DNA of 64,000 nucleotides from Gemmatimonadaceae bacterium. Lineage in GTDB: Bacteria > Gemmatimonadota > Gemmatimonadetes > Gemmatimonadales > Gemmatimonadaceae. Location of the stretch: the NCBI GenBank assembly GCA_036496605.1, contig DASXKV010000035.1, positions 62,001-126,000 of the forward strand, written 5' to 3'. Both the position numbers and the translations under genes were made by a program. The notes under the pieces were generated by a model. It had not been told where the DNA came from and did not search any database. It saw only the letters and a program-made list of their open reading frames with translations. Below are positions 19,994 to 28,447 of the stretch, in pieces (positions within the stretch are counted from its first letter, which is position 1; every line of letters begins with the position of its first letter).

Positions 19994-20206
19994 ATGACGA
20001 CGCGGCTCGAAAAAACCATAAAGCGTGAGCTTGAACTGGACGGACGCCTCTACACCGTGTCGGTAGGACCAGACGGCGTGAAGGTGACGGAGAAGGGACA
20101 TCGCAAAGGACAGGAGTTGTCCTGGCGCGCCATCGTCAGCGGCGATGCATCGCTCCACCAGGATCTCAACGTTTCCGTCGACGCGACTGGCACAGAAGAG
20201 GACTAA
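19994..20206 (+). CDS. Small conserved protein, unknown function
   Basis: A 70-residue protein starting at ATG 19994 with GGAG upstream. The sequence (RELELDGRLYTVSVGPDGVKVTEKGHRKGQEL in parts) reads as a compact beta-sheet with two lysine/glycine turns (KVTEKGHRKG), then LSWRAIVSGDASL. It resembles small basic proteins found in several environmental phyla, with no assigned role. A likely soluble, nucleic-acid-binding or regulatory protein, stated as inference only. Confidence 0.65.
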   Translation: MTTRLEKTIKRELELDGRLYTVSVGPDGVKVTEKGHRKGQELSWRAIVSGDASLHQDLNVSVDATGTEED

Positions 20207-20264
20207 CTGCGGCGCGATCGAGTGCTCGCCAGCACCATTCGGGCGCGCGCGTCGCGCGATTACA

Positions 20265-20567
20265 CTAGTCGTCCGCGCCGAGCGCCGCCCTTGCGCGGCG
20301 TTCCGTTCGCAGGTCCAGCTCGAGTTGCTGATCGTCCTCGTCAGGCAAATCCATCTCCAGCTGGACCATCCGCTGGCGGTGCTGCAGCATCCTGATGGGT
20401 GCGCGCAAGCTGGCACGCGGTGAGTTGACGATCGCGAGCGCCTCCGCGCGCACGTCGCCTGGGAGCTGCGTTGCCAGCCCGTGCTCGAGCAGCTCGCGGA
20501 CCCGCGCCTGATCGCGCCGCATCGCGGCGCGATACACTTGATCGAGATACTCGAGAAGGATACTCAT
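20265..20567 (-). CDS. Small helical protein, last gene of the NHEJ operon
   Basis: A 100-residue mostly helical protein beginning at ATG 20567 (MSILLEYLDQVYRAAMRRDQ). It has an RVRELLEHGLATQLP segment and an acidic C-terminal stretch (LEMDLPDEDDQQLELDL). No domain is recognised. It follows the next gene upstream by 21 bases on the same strand, so it is probably the fifth gene of the ku-ligD transcript. A role in break repair is only suggested by position. Confidence 0.62.
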   Translation of the reverse strand: MSILLEYLDQVYRAAMRRDQARVRELLEHGLATQLPGDVRAEALAIVNSPRASLRAPIRMLQHRQRMVQLEMDLPDEDDQQLELDLRTERRARAALGADD

Positions 20568-20588
20568 CACCGAGGTTTGCCTCACGAG

Positions 20589-21254
20589 TTACTCGCGCCG
20601 CGCCGCTTCCTTTCGCGGTCGCGTCACGCGCGAAACAGCGCGCGCGTTCTCGAGCTCGTCCACATACCACTTCAGCGGGATCTCGAGGTCTGACATTTCG
20701 TCCGCTGCCTCGGCGACGGCGAACTGCCGCTCGAGCCAGAGGACGAGACGGACGATGTAATCGCGCTCCAGCGCGCGCATCATCGAGAGGAGCGCGCAAT
20801 AGCCGGCGGGTGCCGACTCGCCCAGCCGTCGCTCGTAGCGATTGATGACCGCGGCCAGGTCAGCCGTGTCGAGCCAGGTGGCTTGCGACCATCGCGGGTC
20901 GGTCACGCGAGCGAATGGCTCCGTCGTCGTCCAGAGTTGCGACCGTCCACGCTTGATCCAATCCTCGGCCTCGGCGACACTCACGATGTTGGGCGCATCT
21001 CCACCGCGTGGGCCGGCGACACGCCAGGTGTACTCGTCTCGAACGGCAAGGGAGACGTCGCTCGGCACGCCGAGCGCACTCAGCGCCTCGTCGTCTTCAT
21101 CGACACTCGCTCCGACGAGCAGTGGCGGAAGATGCTCATCGCGCGGCAATGCCGGATGCGCGTAGAGCCACCATGTGCCACCGCGCACGCGGCACTCCAC
21201 GAACGCGTGCACGACGCACCGCCACGCCGGCTCGATCGGTAGCTCGTTAGGCAT
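20589..21254 (-). CDS. Unknown protein in the NHEJ operon
   Basis: A 221-residue soluble protein whose ATG at 21254 overlaps the end of the LigD polymerase gene by eight bases, showing translational coupling. It is rich in Trp and Arg (GGTWWLYAHPALPRDEHLPP, ATWLDTADLAAVINRYERR) and its C-terminal third is helical and basic. I do not recognise a nuclease, ligase or primase motif. Its tight coupling to the NHEJ genes makes an accessory end-joining role worth testing; the sequence itself does not show one. Confidence 0.65.
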   Translation of the reverse strand: MPNELPIEPAWRCVVHAFVECRVRGGTWWLYAHPALPRDEHLPPLLVGASVDEDDEALSALGVPSDVSLAVRDEYTWRVAGPRGGDAPNIVSVAEAEDWIKRGRSQLWTTTEPFARVTDPRWSQATWLDTADLAAVINRYERRLGESAPAGYCALLSMMRALERDYIVRLVLWLERQFAVAEAADEMSDLEIPLKWYVDELENARAVSRVTRPRKEAARRE

Positions 21255-22284
21255 CGCCGAGAAGTCGTCGTGGATCGTTCGCGCGGCGCATCCCCTCGCG
21301 CCAGAGGTCGCCGGTCTCGCGAAGGCGCGCGCTCATCGATTCGATCGTGAAGTCGCGCGGGTCGAGCGACGGCGTGAGCTCGCTCCAGCGCAGCGGTGTC
21401 GAGACGGTCGCATCCGGCGTCGCTCGCGCCGAGTAGACGCTCGCGACCGTCTTGCCGCGAATGTTCTGGAGGAAATCGACGTATACCGCGCTCGTTGGGC
21501 GCGACTGAACCCAGCGCGTGACCGTCGTCTCGCGAGGATGTCGCTCGGCGACGCGCGTTGCAACGATCTCGGCGACGAGACGCGCCGTTTCGTTAGGCGT
21601 GCCAGCCACGAGGGGAAGTACGATGTGGATACCGGACGAACCCGAGGTCTTGGGTACCCCGTGCAAGCCGAGCCGCTCCAGCTCTTCGCCAACCCAGAGC
21701 GCGACGTCGACCACGCGCCGGAAGGACGCGCGCGGTCCCGGATCCAGATCCACGATGGCGTAATCGGCAGATCCAACCGACTGCACCTTCGAGTGCCACG
21801 GATCGATCGAGATCGCCCCGAGTTGAACGATGTAGAGCAGTGTCGTGAGATTCCCGCCGATCAGTCGCTGCTGCGTTTTGAGCCCTTCGTCCTCGACCGA
21901 TTCGACCCGCACGCCGGGCGGCGGAGCTTCCGGAGCACGCTGTTGGTAAAACGACTGATCGCCGATACCATGCGGAAAGCGCTTCATGACGAGCGCTCGG
22001 TCGGTAATCGCTGGCAACAGGAAGGGCGAGACGCTGGCATAGTACGCCATGAGATCGCCCTTGGTGTAGCCGCGCTTCGGGAAGAAAGGCTTGTCGAGAT
22101 TGGAAACCTCGAGGCGTTCATCGCCGCCGAGGTTGAGCGTCCCGGGTTCGCCGGCCTCCTCGAGCTCCGCGATGGCACCAATGAGATCGCGAATACGAGA
22201 GCCGGAGAGTGGGCGCGCGCTCGCGCGGGGTCGTGGCCGGCGTGGCCGTGAACGCCGGTTGACCGATGAAAAAACGCTCATCAT
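21247..22284 (-). CDS. ligD: LigD-type DNA polymerase/primase domain, stand-alone
   Basis: A 345-residue archaeo-eukaryotic primase-like polymerase of the LigD POL family, which fills and extends ends during non-homologous end joining. Typical motifs: SNLDKPFFPKRGYTKGDLMAYY, MKRFPHGI, the catalytic DYAIVDLDPG, GSSGIHIVLPL and RVAERHP. The C-terminal ESMSARLRETGDLW is also family-typical. The stop TAA lies inside a GCCTAACG word. ATG 22284 (or 22281) overlaps the ligase stop in ATGATGA, so this is a LigD split at the ligase/polymerase junction. A short basic N-terminal tail precedes the domain. Confidence 0.93.
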   Translation of the reverse strand: MMSVFSSVNRRSRPRRPRPRASARPLSGSRIRDLIGAIAELEEAGEPGTLNLGGDERLEVSNLDKPFFPKRGYTKGDLMAYYASVSPFLLPAITDRALVMKRFPHGIGDQSFYQQRAPEAPPPGVRVESVEDEGLKTQQRLIGGNLTTLLYIVQLGAISIDPWHSKVQSVGSADYAIVDLDPGPRASFRRVVDVALWVGEELERLGLHGVPKTSGSSGIHIVLPLVAGTPNETARLVAEIVATRVAERHPRETTVTRWVQSRPTSAVYVDFLQNIRGKTVASVYSARATPDATVSTPLRWSELTPSLDPRDFTIESMSARLRETGDLWREGMRRANDPRRLLGDA

Positions 22285-24056
22285 GCCGACGCTCGCGCGC
22301 GCGTCCTCGTGCGCGTCGGGCGACGTTCACCGGCGCGTTTCGCGGCGGTCACGCCGGCCGACACGGGCTCGCGTCGGACCGACTGGGGATCCTTGTCCTC
22401 GCGAGTGCCGAGAAAGATCGGTTGGCGCAGCTTCCCGTCCGACGTCCACTCGTTGAACTTCACCTCGACGACGACGCGCGGCCGAACCCAGTGGGCTCGC
22501 TCGTTCGTCCGTGGTTCCTTCACGAATGGACTCGTCTTGCGCTCGAGCGCGTGGAGCTGTCGATACATCGCACCGAGCGAGGCACGCGAGAATCCGCCGC
22601 CAGTGTGTCCCGCATACACGAGATGGCCCGAGTCGTCGTAATAGCCAAGCAGAATGGCGCCGAGGTGCTGACGCGAATTCCGCGGCTCGGTGTATCCACC
22701 AACGACGAATTCCTGGCGCTGTTCCACTTTGAGCTTGAGCCAGGCGCGCGATCGCCTGCCCGGCTCATAGATCGCGTCTTTGCGCTTCGCGATCACACCT
22801 TCCCATCCGCGCGCGCGCGCCTGGGCGAGCAGTTTTGTGGGATCTCCGGACAGGGAATCGCTGATGCGCAGCACGTGCGGCACCGGGGGGATCAACAACT
22901 GGAGCAGATGCGCTCGCCGCACGTGCTGCGCCTCATTCATCAGCGTTTCGTCACCATCCAGAAGAACATCGAAAACGACATACGCGACGGGAGTGTCGCC
23001 GCGCCGCGCCGCAATGTGCGCGCGGTCGGTCGCGTGCATTCGCCCCTGCAACTGCTGAAATCGGGCGGGTGCGTCACCATCGAGAGCGACGAGCTCACCG
23101 TCGAGTACGAAAGGTTTCTTGCGCGCGCGAGACAGACCCGCGAGCGCATCGACAATCTCGGGAAACTGAGTCGTCTTGGAATTACCGTTACGGCTGAGGA
23201 GGGACACCGAGCCATCCGCCACGAAAGCAAGGATGCGAATGCCGTCGTACTTCGGCTCGAATGTCCACTCCTCGCCGTTAGGTATTTCCTCGCCGACACT
23301 GGCCAGCATCGGCGCCAGTGCGCGGCCGATCGTCGTTGGGCGCGTTGCGTGCGCGCGCGCCGTTCCGGAAGCAATCGTTCGTCTGGTTCGCCGTACCTGT
23401 CGTTCGGACCGATTGCTGTGCCATACGCGCTTCGCCTCCGCGGCGATACGTTCCATCGGCCGACCGGTGGCGACGGAGGTCGTCACGTTTGCCGCGATGT
23501 CGGAGCCGCGCTCGGCATGTTCGTCGTCGCGCTTGATCAACAGCCACTTCGGCTTGCTCTCCGTCGCATCGTTCGCGCGAGTGCGCACCAGCGAGAAGAC
23601 GCCGTGCAATCGTTCACCGAACAACCGCACCGTTAGGCGACCGCGATGAAATGCCTGGCGCAACGCACGCTCGGCGTCGGCGCCTTCGGCCAGATCCGCG
23701 GGCTCGAACGTGCCGCGATCCCAGAGCATCACCGTACCGCCGCCGTACTCGCCATCCGGGATGACACCTTCGAAGGTGTTGTACTCGATTGGATGATCCT
23801 CGACCTCGACGGCGAGACGGCGCGCGGCCGGGTCGAGACTCGGTCCCTTGGGCACCGCCCAGCTTCTCATGACGCCGCCGAGCTCGAGGCGGAGGTCGTA
23901 GTGCAGATGACTCGCGGCGTGCTTCTGGATCACGAAGGCGAGCGCACGGCCCAGCCGAGGGACAATGACTCCACCGCGCGGTTCGGCGGTGACGCGAAAG
24001 TCGCGTTTCTCTCGATATGCGTTGAGCTTCCGTCCAATCGCGGCCGGTGTCGTCAT
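22281..24056 (-). CDS. ligD: LigD: 3'-phosphoesterase plus ATP-dependent DNA ligase
   Basis: A 591-residue LigD without its polymerase. Residues about 15-190 are the phosphoesterase domain (FVIQKHAASHLHYDLRLE, WAVPKGPSLDP, DGEYGGGTVMLWDRG), which trims 3' ends. A basic linker follows. The ligase core (about 245-560) has the adenylated Lys269 in EPKYDGIR, FVLDGELVALDG, EGVIAKRKDAIYEPGRRS and KLKVEQRQEFVVGGY. The C-terminus is Arg/Thr rich. Domain order PE-Lig followed by a separate POL gene matches Pseudomonas-type LigD cut in two. The gene follows ku after nine bases. Confidence 0.95.
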   Translation of the reverse strand: MTTPAAIGRKLNAYREKRDFRVTAEPRGGVIVPRLGRALAFVIQKHAASHLHYDLRLELGGVMRSWAVPKGPSLDPAARRLAVEVEDHPIEYNTFEGVIPDGEYGGGTVMLWDRGTFEPADLAEGADAERALRQAFHRGRLTVRLFGERLHGVFSLVRTRANDATESKPKWLLIKRDDEHAERGSDIAANVTTSVATGRPMERIAAEAKRVWHSNRSERQVRRTRRTIASGTARAHATRPTTIGRALAPMLASVGEEIPNGEEWTFEPKYDGIRILAFVADGSVSLLSRNGNSKTTQFPEIVDALAGLSRARKKPFVLDGELVALDGDAPARFQQLQGRMHATDRAHIAARRGDTPVAYVVFDVLLDGDETLMNEAQHVRRAHLLQLLIPPVPHVLRISDSLSGDPTKLLAQARARGWEGVIAKRKDAIYEPGRRSRAWLKLKVEQRQEFVVGGYTEPRNSRQHLGAILLGYYDDSGHLVYAGHTGGGFSRASLGAMYRQLHALERKTSPFVKEPRTNERAHWVRPRVVVEVKFNEWTSDGKLRQPIFLGTREDKDPQSVRREPVSAGVTAAKRAGERRPTRTRTRARASA

Positions 24057-24065
24057 CGATGAGCG

Positions 24066-24917
24066 TTAGGCGGTCTTGCGACGCGTGCGGGCGCGTGAAT
24101 GACGTCGCCCTTCGGGCGTCTTTTCGCCGCCGCGCGCGCGGGCTTTTCCCTGCGACAGACTCTCCTGCAAACGGGCCATCAGGTCCACGACAGGCGTCGC
24201 CTCCAGCTCCTCCGGCTCCGCCACCTCCACCTTCTTGCCCTTGAGCTTCGCCTTGATGATGCGCATCAAGTTGTTGCGATAATCATCCTCGTACTTCGAG
24301 GCGTCGAACGATTCCGTGAGATTGCCGATGAGTTGCTCGGCCATCTGCAATTCCTGTGGTCGAACGGCCTCCGACGACGGAAACGAATAGGTGTTCGTAT
24401 TTACTAATTCATCGCCGAAGCGCATGATCTCGAGCACCATCGCATCGCCGATGACTTTGAGGCCGGCGAGATGGTGCGAGTTCGACCGCATCGTGATCTT
24501 GCCGACGCCGACGGTGCCGGTGTTCCGAATCGCCTCACGCAGGAGCGCGTAGGGCTTCTCGCCACCTTTCGCCGGCAACACGTAATAGGGCGTCTCGAAA
24601 TACCGCGGATCGATTTCGTCGGTGGCGACGAAGTCGAGAATCTCGAACACCTTCGAGGATTCGAGTGCGGCGGCCTTGAAATCGTCGTCGGTCATTTCGA
24701 CGAAGCGACCTTTCGCATATTCGTAACCTTTGACGATATCGTCCCAGGGGACCGTCTTGCCATCCTTCTGGCAAACGCGCTCGTAACGTATGGGCGAATG
24801 ATCGCTGCTATGCAATAAGCGAAAACTCACACGCTCGCCCGCGCGAATAGCGGAGTAGAGCTGGACGGGAATATTCACAAGTCCGAAACTCAGCGCGCCC
24901 TTCCAGATCGGTCGCAT
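24066..24917 (-). CDS. ku: Ku, DNA end-binding protein
   Basis: Bacterial Ku forms a homodimeric ring on broken DNA ends and recruits LigD. The 283-residue protein has the signature opening MRPIWKGALSFGLVNIPVQLYSA, written here only in part, with CQKDGKTVP, KGYEYAKGRFVEM and ELQMAEQLIGNL in order. The last 35 residues are Arg/Lys/Gly rich, the extended basic tail that helps DNA threading and LigD contact. The stop TAA lies in a GCCTAACG word. ATG 24917 leads the operon; the upstream 490 bases hold DnaA-box-like sites. Confidence 0.97.
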   Translation of the reverse strand: MRPIWKGALSFGLVNIPVQLYSAIRAGERVSFRLLHSSDHSPIRYERVCQKDGKTVPWDDIVKGYEYAKGRFVEMTDDDFKAAALESSKVFEILDFVATDEIDPRYFETPYYVLPAKGGEKPYALLREAIRNTGTVGVGKITMRSNSHHLAGLKVIGDAMVLEIMRFGDELVNTNTYSFPSSEAVRPQELQMAEQLIGNLTESFDASKYEDDYRNNLMRIIKAKLKGKKVEVAEPEELEATPVVDLMARLQESLSQGKARARGGEKTPEGRRHSRARTRRKTA

Positions 24918-25409
24918 GATCGTGTTGTACCCGTCGCGTGTTTGAGGGGAGCCGTTAGAAGGGCAACTCCGATGCTATCAACACGCAATGCACATTCGCT
25001 GTGGAAAGGCGCAAAGTTCTCCACGTGTGCACCAGTGGAGGAGCGAGTTCTCAACAGACAATCCACAGGAGTTGCGCGTTCTTGAATCACCGATTCGCCG
25101 TCTCGTCACTCGGCGCTTCGCTTTTTCACATCCGTTGCGCGTCGAGGCCGTGGGGAAAAAAGGTTCTCAAGACTCTTCCACATGCGATATCAACACGAAG
25201 CGACGACTGGTTCAGCGTGAATTCATCACGAGTTACGACGTTCTCGACAGTTTTCCACAATTGCTATCCACATAAAACACAATCACTTAGCATCGTTTTT
25301 CCTATTGCGCGCCGAAATCGGTTCTTCTAGGTTCACCTCCCCAACGTCATATCGACGTCCCCACCGCACGATTCGTTCGTACTTACCGCCCTCTTCCCAC
25401 CACCTTCCC
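24918..25409. promoter_or_regulatory. AT-richer intergenic region with a cluster of DnaA-box-like sites
   Basis: Compared with TTWTNCACA, I find an exact match at 25251-25259 (TTTTCCACA), and one-mismatch sites at 25264-25272 (CTATCCACA), 25074-adjacent two-mismatch CAATCCACA at 25059-25067, TCTTCCACA at 25074+100 (25174-25182) and, on the minus strand, CTTTCCACA at 25000-25008 and TTTTCCCCA at 25151-25159. The right part (about 25240-25325) is AT-rich. Such clustering suggests an origin-like or DnaA-regulated region. No dnaA, dnaN or par gene is near, so this may instead be a DnaA titration or promoter site for ku. Confidence 0.5.
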
Positions 25410-25784
25410 ATGCACCTCGTTTCCTGCGCTCGGCCGAACGAGCCTCTCGAGGACGCTCCCTGCTCGTCGCTCACGATCGATGCGGCCAAGGGCGCGTGGA
25501 CCGGCTACTGGTCGACGATGGATGAAGGCTACTACGCCCGCTGCCAACACCCGGATGGCAGCGAGGAGTGGTTCCGGATGTACGAGGAAGGCATCGGCAT
25601 CCGCGCCACGCCGCTCGGATCCGTTGCCGCCATTCCCGCCGCGCCGATGCGCTCGTCGCATCAGGGCGTTGGAATGGACGACACGACGCGCGCCCGTGCG
25701 AGGCGCCGCGTTATGCTCCTATTGGCGCGCTCGACGAGCGCGCGAGGCATCCTTGTTGGAAGTGCGCGGCCGAAATCGCGCTAA
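25410..25784 (+). CDS. Hypothetical protein
   Basis: A 124-residue frame from ATG 25410 with coding-like third-position bias for the first two thirds. Residues 1-90 (DAAKGAWTGYWSTMDEGYYA, CQHPDGSEEWFRMYEEGIGI) look like a small soluble domain; the remainder is Arg-rich. No ribosome-binding site is clear and no family is recognised. Its stop overlaps the stop of the convergent gene by four bases. The overall call is uncertain but the N-terminal half looks coding. Confidence 0.5.
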   Translation: MHLVSCARPNEPLEDAPCSSLTIDAAKGAWTGYWSTMDEGYYARCQHPDGSEEWFRMYEEGIGIRATPLGSVAAIPAAPMRSSHQGVGMDDTTRARARRRVMLLLARSTSARGILVGSARPKSR

Positions 25785-26695
25785 TGCACGCGGCCGTCTC
25801 GCTCGCCCTCGGGCAGCAGCTCGAGTTGCGGCGTGCGTTGTTGGATGACGCACGCGGCCGATTCGTACAGCCACTCCAGCGCGGGCAGGATCTGCATGTC
25901 GCCCGAGGTCGCCGAGCGGGCGAGCGACAACGCGACGTAGACGCGCTGGGTCACGTCGTTAGGCGCGCCGTGCAAGCGGTACAGCAGGAGCTCCGTTGCC
26001 GCTTCGGTGAGATGGAAGAGCGCGAACAGATAGAACCGCATCCGCATCTCTTCGGATTCGTCGAAGCTGGCGAGCAGCTCGCGCTCGCGCATTGCTCGCT
26101 CTTCGCGGATCGTCGCGACGAGCTCCATCGCGCGCTCAAGCCCCGACGGGCCGGATCCGCTCAGCACTTCGGTCCAGAGCTCCACGTTGCGCCGCAAGAG
26201 CAAGAGGTCCCAGCGGAGCTCACCGTCGTCGCCGGGAAACAGTCGCCGGCGATGCGCCGCGAGCCAGGGGCGAACGGCTTCAGATTGGCCGGCCACATGC
26301 GCAAGCGCGACGACGAACAGCACTCGATAGAGAGCGCCGATCTCGTCATCGAAATCGATCGGTGCCGCCGCGAGCAGCCCGAATGCCCGACTGGCGCCAG
26401 CACGAAGATAGGCGCGCCGATCGGCGAGCTCGTTCGGCTTGGCGACAGCGAATGGACTGCCGAGACCATCGAGGTCGAGCCGCTCGCGTGCGGCGATGTC
26501 GAACGCGCTCGCCAGCGCCAGCAGATCTTCGGTCGCCGGTTGCGGCCGTTGCGGCGCGGCCCCGCTGCGCAATGCGCGCAGCGAATCGTCGGCGTACCCA
26601 ATGAGGGACGTGCGCTGTTCGCCACCGAACGTGGAGACAGCCCAGTGCTCCTCGAGCACGACCAACGGGTCGTTCACGGACGCCATGAATGTCAT
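25781..26695 (-). CDS. Helical hypothetical protein
   Basis: A 304-residue protein, almost all alpha helix, with Leu/Ala/Arg-rich repeats (TEDLLALASAFDIAARERLD, AYLRAGASRAFGLLAAAP, ELLASFDESEEMRMRFYLF). It reads like a helical-repeat scaffold but no TPR or HEAT consensus is satisfied. ATG 26695 (MTFMASVND) is preferred; the frame continues to 26791. The start region has the motif LVVLEEHW. No partner gene is obvious; it converges with the small gene on its left. Confidence 0.65.
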   Translation of the reverse strand: MTFMASVNDPLVVLEEHWAVSTFGGEQRTSLIGYADDSLRALRSGAAPQRPQPATEDLLALASAFDIAARERLDLDGLGSPFAVAKPNELADRRAYLRAGASRAFGLLAAAPIDFDDEIGALYRVLFVVALAHVAGQSEAVRPWLAAHRRRLFPGDDGELRWDLLLLRRNVELWTEVLSGSGPSGLERAMELVATIREERAMRERELLASFDESEEMRMRFYLFALFHLTEAATELLLYRLHGAPNDVTQRVYVALSLARSATSGDMQILPALEWLYESAACVIQQRTPQLELLPEGERDGRVH

Positions 26696-26885
26696 ACTGG
26701 GCGAAGAGTGCTTTTCTTCCGGCCAGAGGTGCACTTCCACAGTACGTCGCGTGCAGCCGATGCACGAGGTGCTCCGGCCACGCGGGCTCATTTCAATCCT
26801 TCTACGCAGAGACTAGGACGCGTGAGTCACGGCTCGGTCACAATGCCCGGGTTACGGCACTCGGCCGGGCTTGAGGAATATCGCA

Positions 26886-27389
26886 ATGGGATTTGAACCG
26901 AATGCTCGACGACGGCTTCGGTTGGTAGCTGCCACGGCCACGGATCCCCTGCTTGCCCATGAACTGGTTGGCGCTCTCGAGGAAGACACGATGTCGCAGG
27001 TACCGAGCGTGGACCTGGCACGCGCGATCGCGCGCTGCCCTCATTGCCGTTCCGCACAAGGCAGCACGAGCTGTCGGGAGGGGCTCTGTGAGGTCCACCG
27101 CGCACGCTGGAATCTCGAGGCATGCATGCACACCGATTCCGATCAGGAAGTGATGATCGAGACCCATCTCGAGTCGCTTCTGCGGCAAGCCCTCGGGAGT
27201 GAGGACGGTGGGACCGAGTTTCTTGCCGCGTATCAGCGCCAGGCAACGGCGCTCGAAGCGGTGTGGGAAGCGCATCGTCGCGGCGCGGTTCAGCTCCCGC
27301 AGTCGGTGGCTGACAAAGTCGAGCTCGCGCGAACGACGCCGCCTCGCTTCCTTCGCGGCGGCACCTTCGATACCATCCGAGCGCGCTAG
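26886..27389 (+). CDS. Hypothetical protein with a cysteine cluster
   Basis: A 167-residue protein starting at ATG 26886 with GAGG nine bases upstream. The centre carries CPHCRSAQGSTSCREGLCEVH, of which CPHC and SCREGLC could bind one zinc ion. The rest is helical (HLESLLRQALG, YQRQATALEAVWEAHRRGA). The opposite strand is also open here, but codon usage and the ribosome-binding site support this strand. Function unknown; a zinc-stabilised regulator is possible. Confidence 0.6.
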   Translation: MGFEPNARRRLRLVAATATDPLLAHELVGALEEDTMSQVPSVDLARAIARCPHCRSAQGSTSCREGLCEVHRARWNLEACMHTDSDQEVMIETHLESLLRQALGSEDGGTEFLAAYQRQATALEAVWEAHRRGAVQLPQSVADKVELARTTPPRFLRGGTFDTIRAR

Positions 27390-27433
27390 TTCCCCCAGGT
27401 CGGTCAGCTCAAACACCCGCTACGGGGTTCGCC

Positions 27434-28420
27434 ATGACCGCGCGCCTCGCGTCGCGTGTCCGACAATCGCTCGTGCTTGTCGCCCTCGTTGCACCACTCG
27501 CAACCGGTGCTGCACAGGTCACTGGCGCCGATCACTGGCTGGTCGCCAGCGACGAGCCTGGCAACCGACTCGTTTTGGTGTCGCTCGCCACGGGCCAGGT
27601 CGAGGGGACTATTCCGGTCGGCGCGCGACCCCGAGGAATGGCGAAGAGTCCCGACGGCCGGCGGGTATTCGTCGCCCTGGGAAATGATGACGCCGTTGCG
27701 GTCGTCGACATCGCGTCACGCCACGTCGTGCGCACACTCGCCGTCGGCAAGGATCCAGAGCAGGTCGCGGTGGATCCTGACGCGACGACAGTCTTCGTGT
27801 CGAACGAGGAGATCGCCAAGGCGAGCGCCGTCGATGTCGCGAGCCGCCGCACGCGATTTACCGCGGACGTGGGGAAGGAGCCCGAAGGTGTGGCGGTAGC
27901 GCCTAACGGGCGAAAGGTATACGTTACCGGCGAATCGGATTCCAGTGTTACCGTGCTCGATGCGTCCACCGGGCGTCGCCTAACGTCATTCATGGTCGGG
28001 TCACGCCCGCGCTTCGTCGTGTTCACTCGCGATGGATCACGCGCGTTCGTGAGCGCCGAGAACGGCGGGACCGTGACCTACGTCGACGCGAAGACGGACA
28101 CCGTCGAGCGCGCCGTCACGATCGGCGACCGAACGACCAAGCCGACTGGTCTCGCCCTCTCTCCGGATGAGAAAACACTCTATGTCGCCAACGGCCGGTC
28201 GAACGAGGTGGTCATGATCGACGTCCCGTCGCATTCGGTCGTCGCATCGGTCGCCGTGGGAGAACGGCCCTGGGGGATCGCGCTCAGCCGCGACGGGCGG
28301 ACGCTTTACACCGCCAACGGGCGATCGGGCTCCGTCTCGGTCATCGATGTCGCCTCGCGCCGCGTCACGTCGACACTCACCGTCGGCGGCAGGCCATACA
28401 CGGTGCTGCTCGTCCCGTAG
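27434..28420 (+). CDS. YVTN beta-propeller repeat protein, exported
   Basis: A 328-residue exported protein with a signal peptide ending near GAAQ (residue 28). Seven blade-like repeats of about 40 residues follow, each with a VFVALGN, VFVSNEE, VYVTGES, LYVANGRS or LYTANGRS core and a VDIASR/LDASTGR turn: the YVTN propeller family. These usually bind ligands or partner proteins in the periplasm; no catalytic motif is present. It begins 45 bases after the preceding gene and precedes cax by 27 bases. Confidence 0.88.
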   Translation: MTARLASRVRQSLVLVALVAPLATGAAQVTGADHWLVASDEPGNRLVLVSLATGQVEGTIPVGARPRGMAKSPDGRRVFVALGNDDAVAVVDIASRHVVRTLAVGKDPEQVAVDPDATTVFVSNEEIAKASAVDVASRRTRFTADVGKEPEGVAVAPNGRKVYVTGESDSSVTVLDASTGRRLTSFMVGSRPRFVVFTRDGSRAFVSAENGGTVTYVDAKTDTVERAVTIGDRTTKPTGLALSPDEKTLYVANGRSNEVVMIDVPSHSVVASVAVGERPWGIALSRDGRTLYTANGRSGSVSVIDVASRRVTSTLTVGGRPYTVLLVP

Positions 28421-28447
28421 GCGCACTTCACAACTCGAAACGACACG

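Noticed and set aside
22266-23636. 456-codon open frame on the + strand
   Set aside because: Antisense to the LigD ligase, which carries all family motifs on the minus strand.
25568-26896. 442-codon open frame on the + strand
   Set aside because: Antisense to the helical protein on the minus strand; its residues lack folded-protein character.
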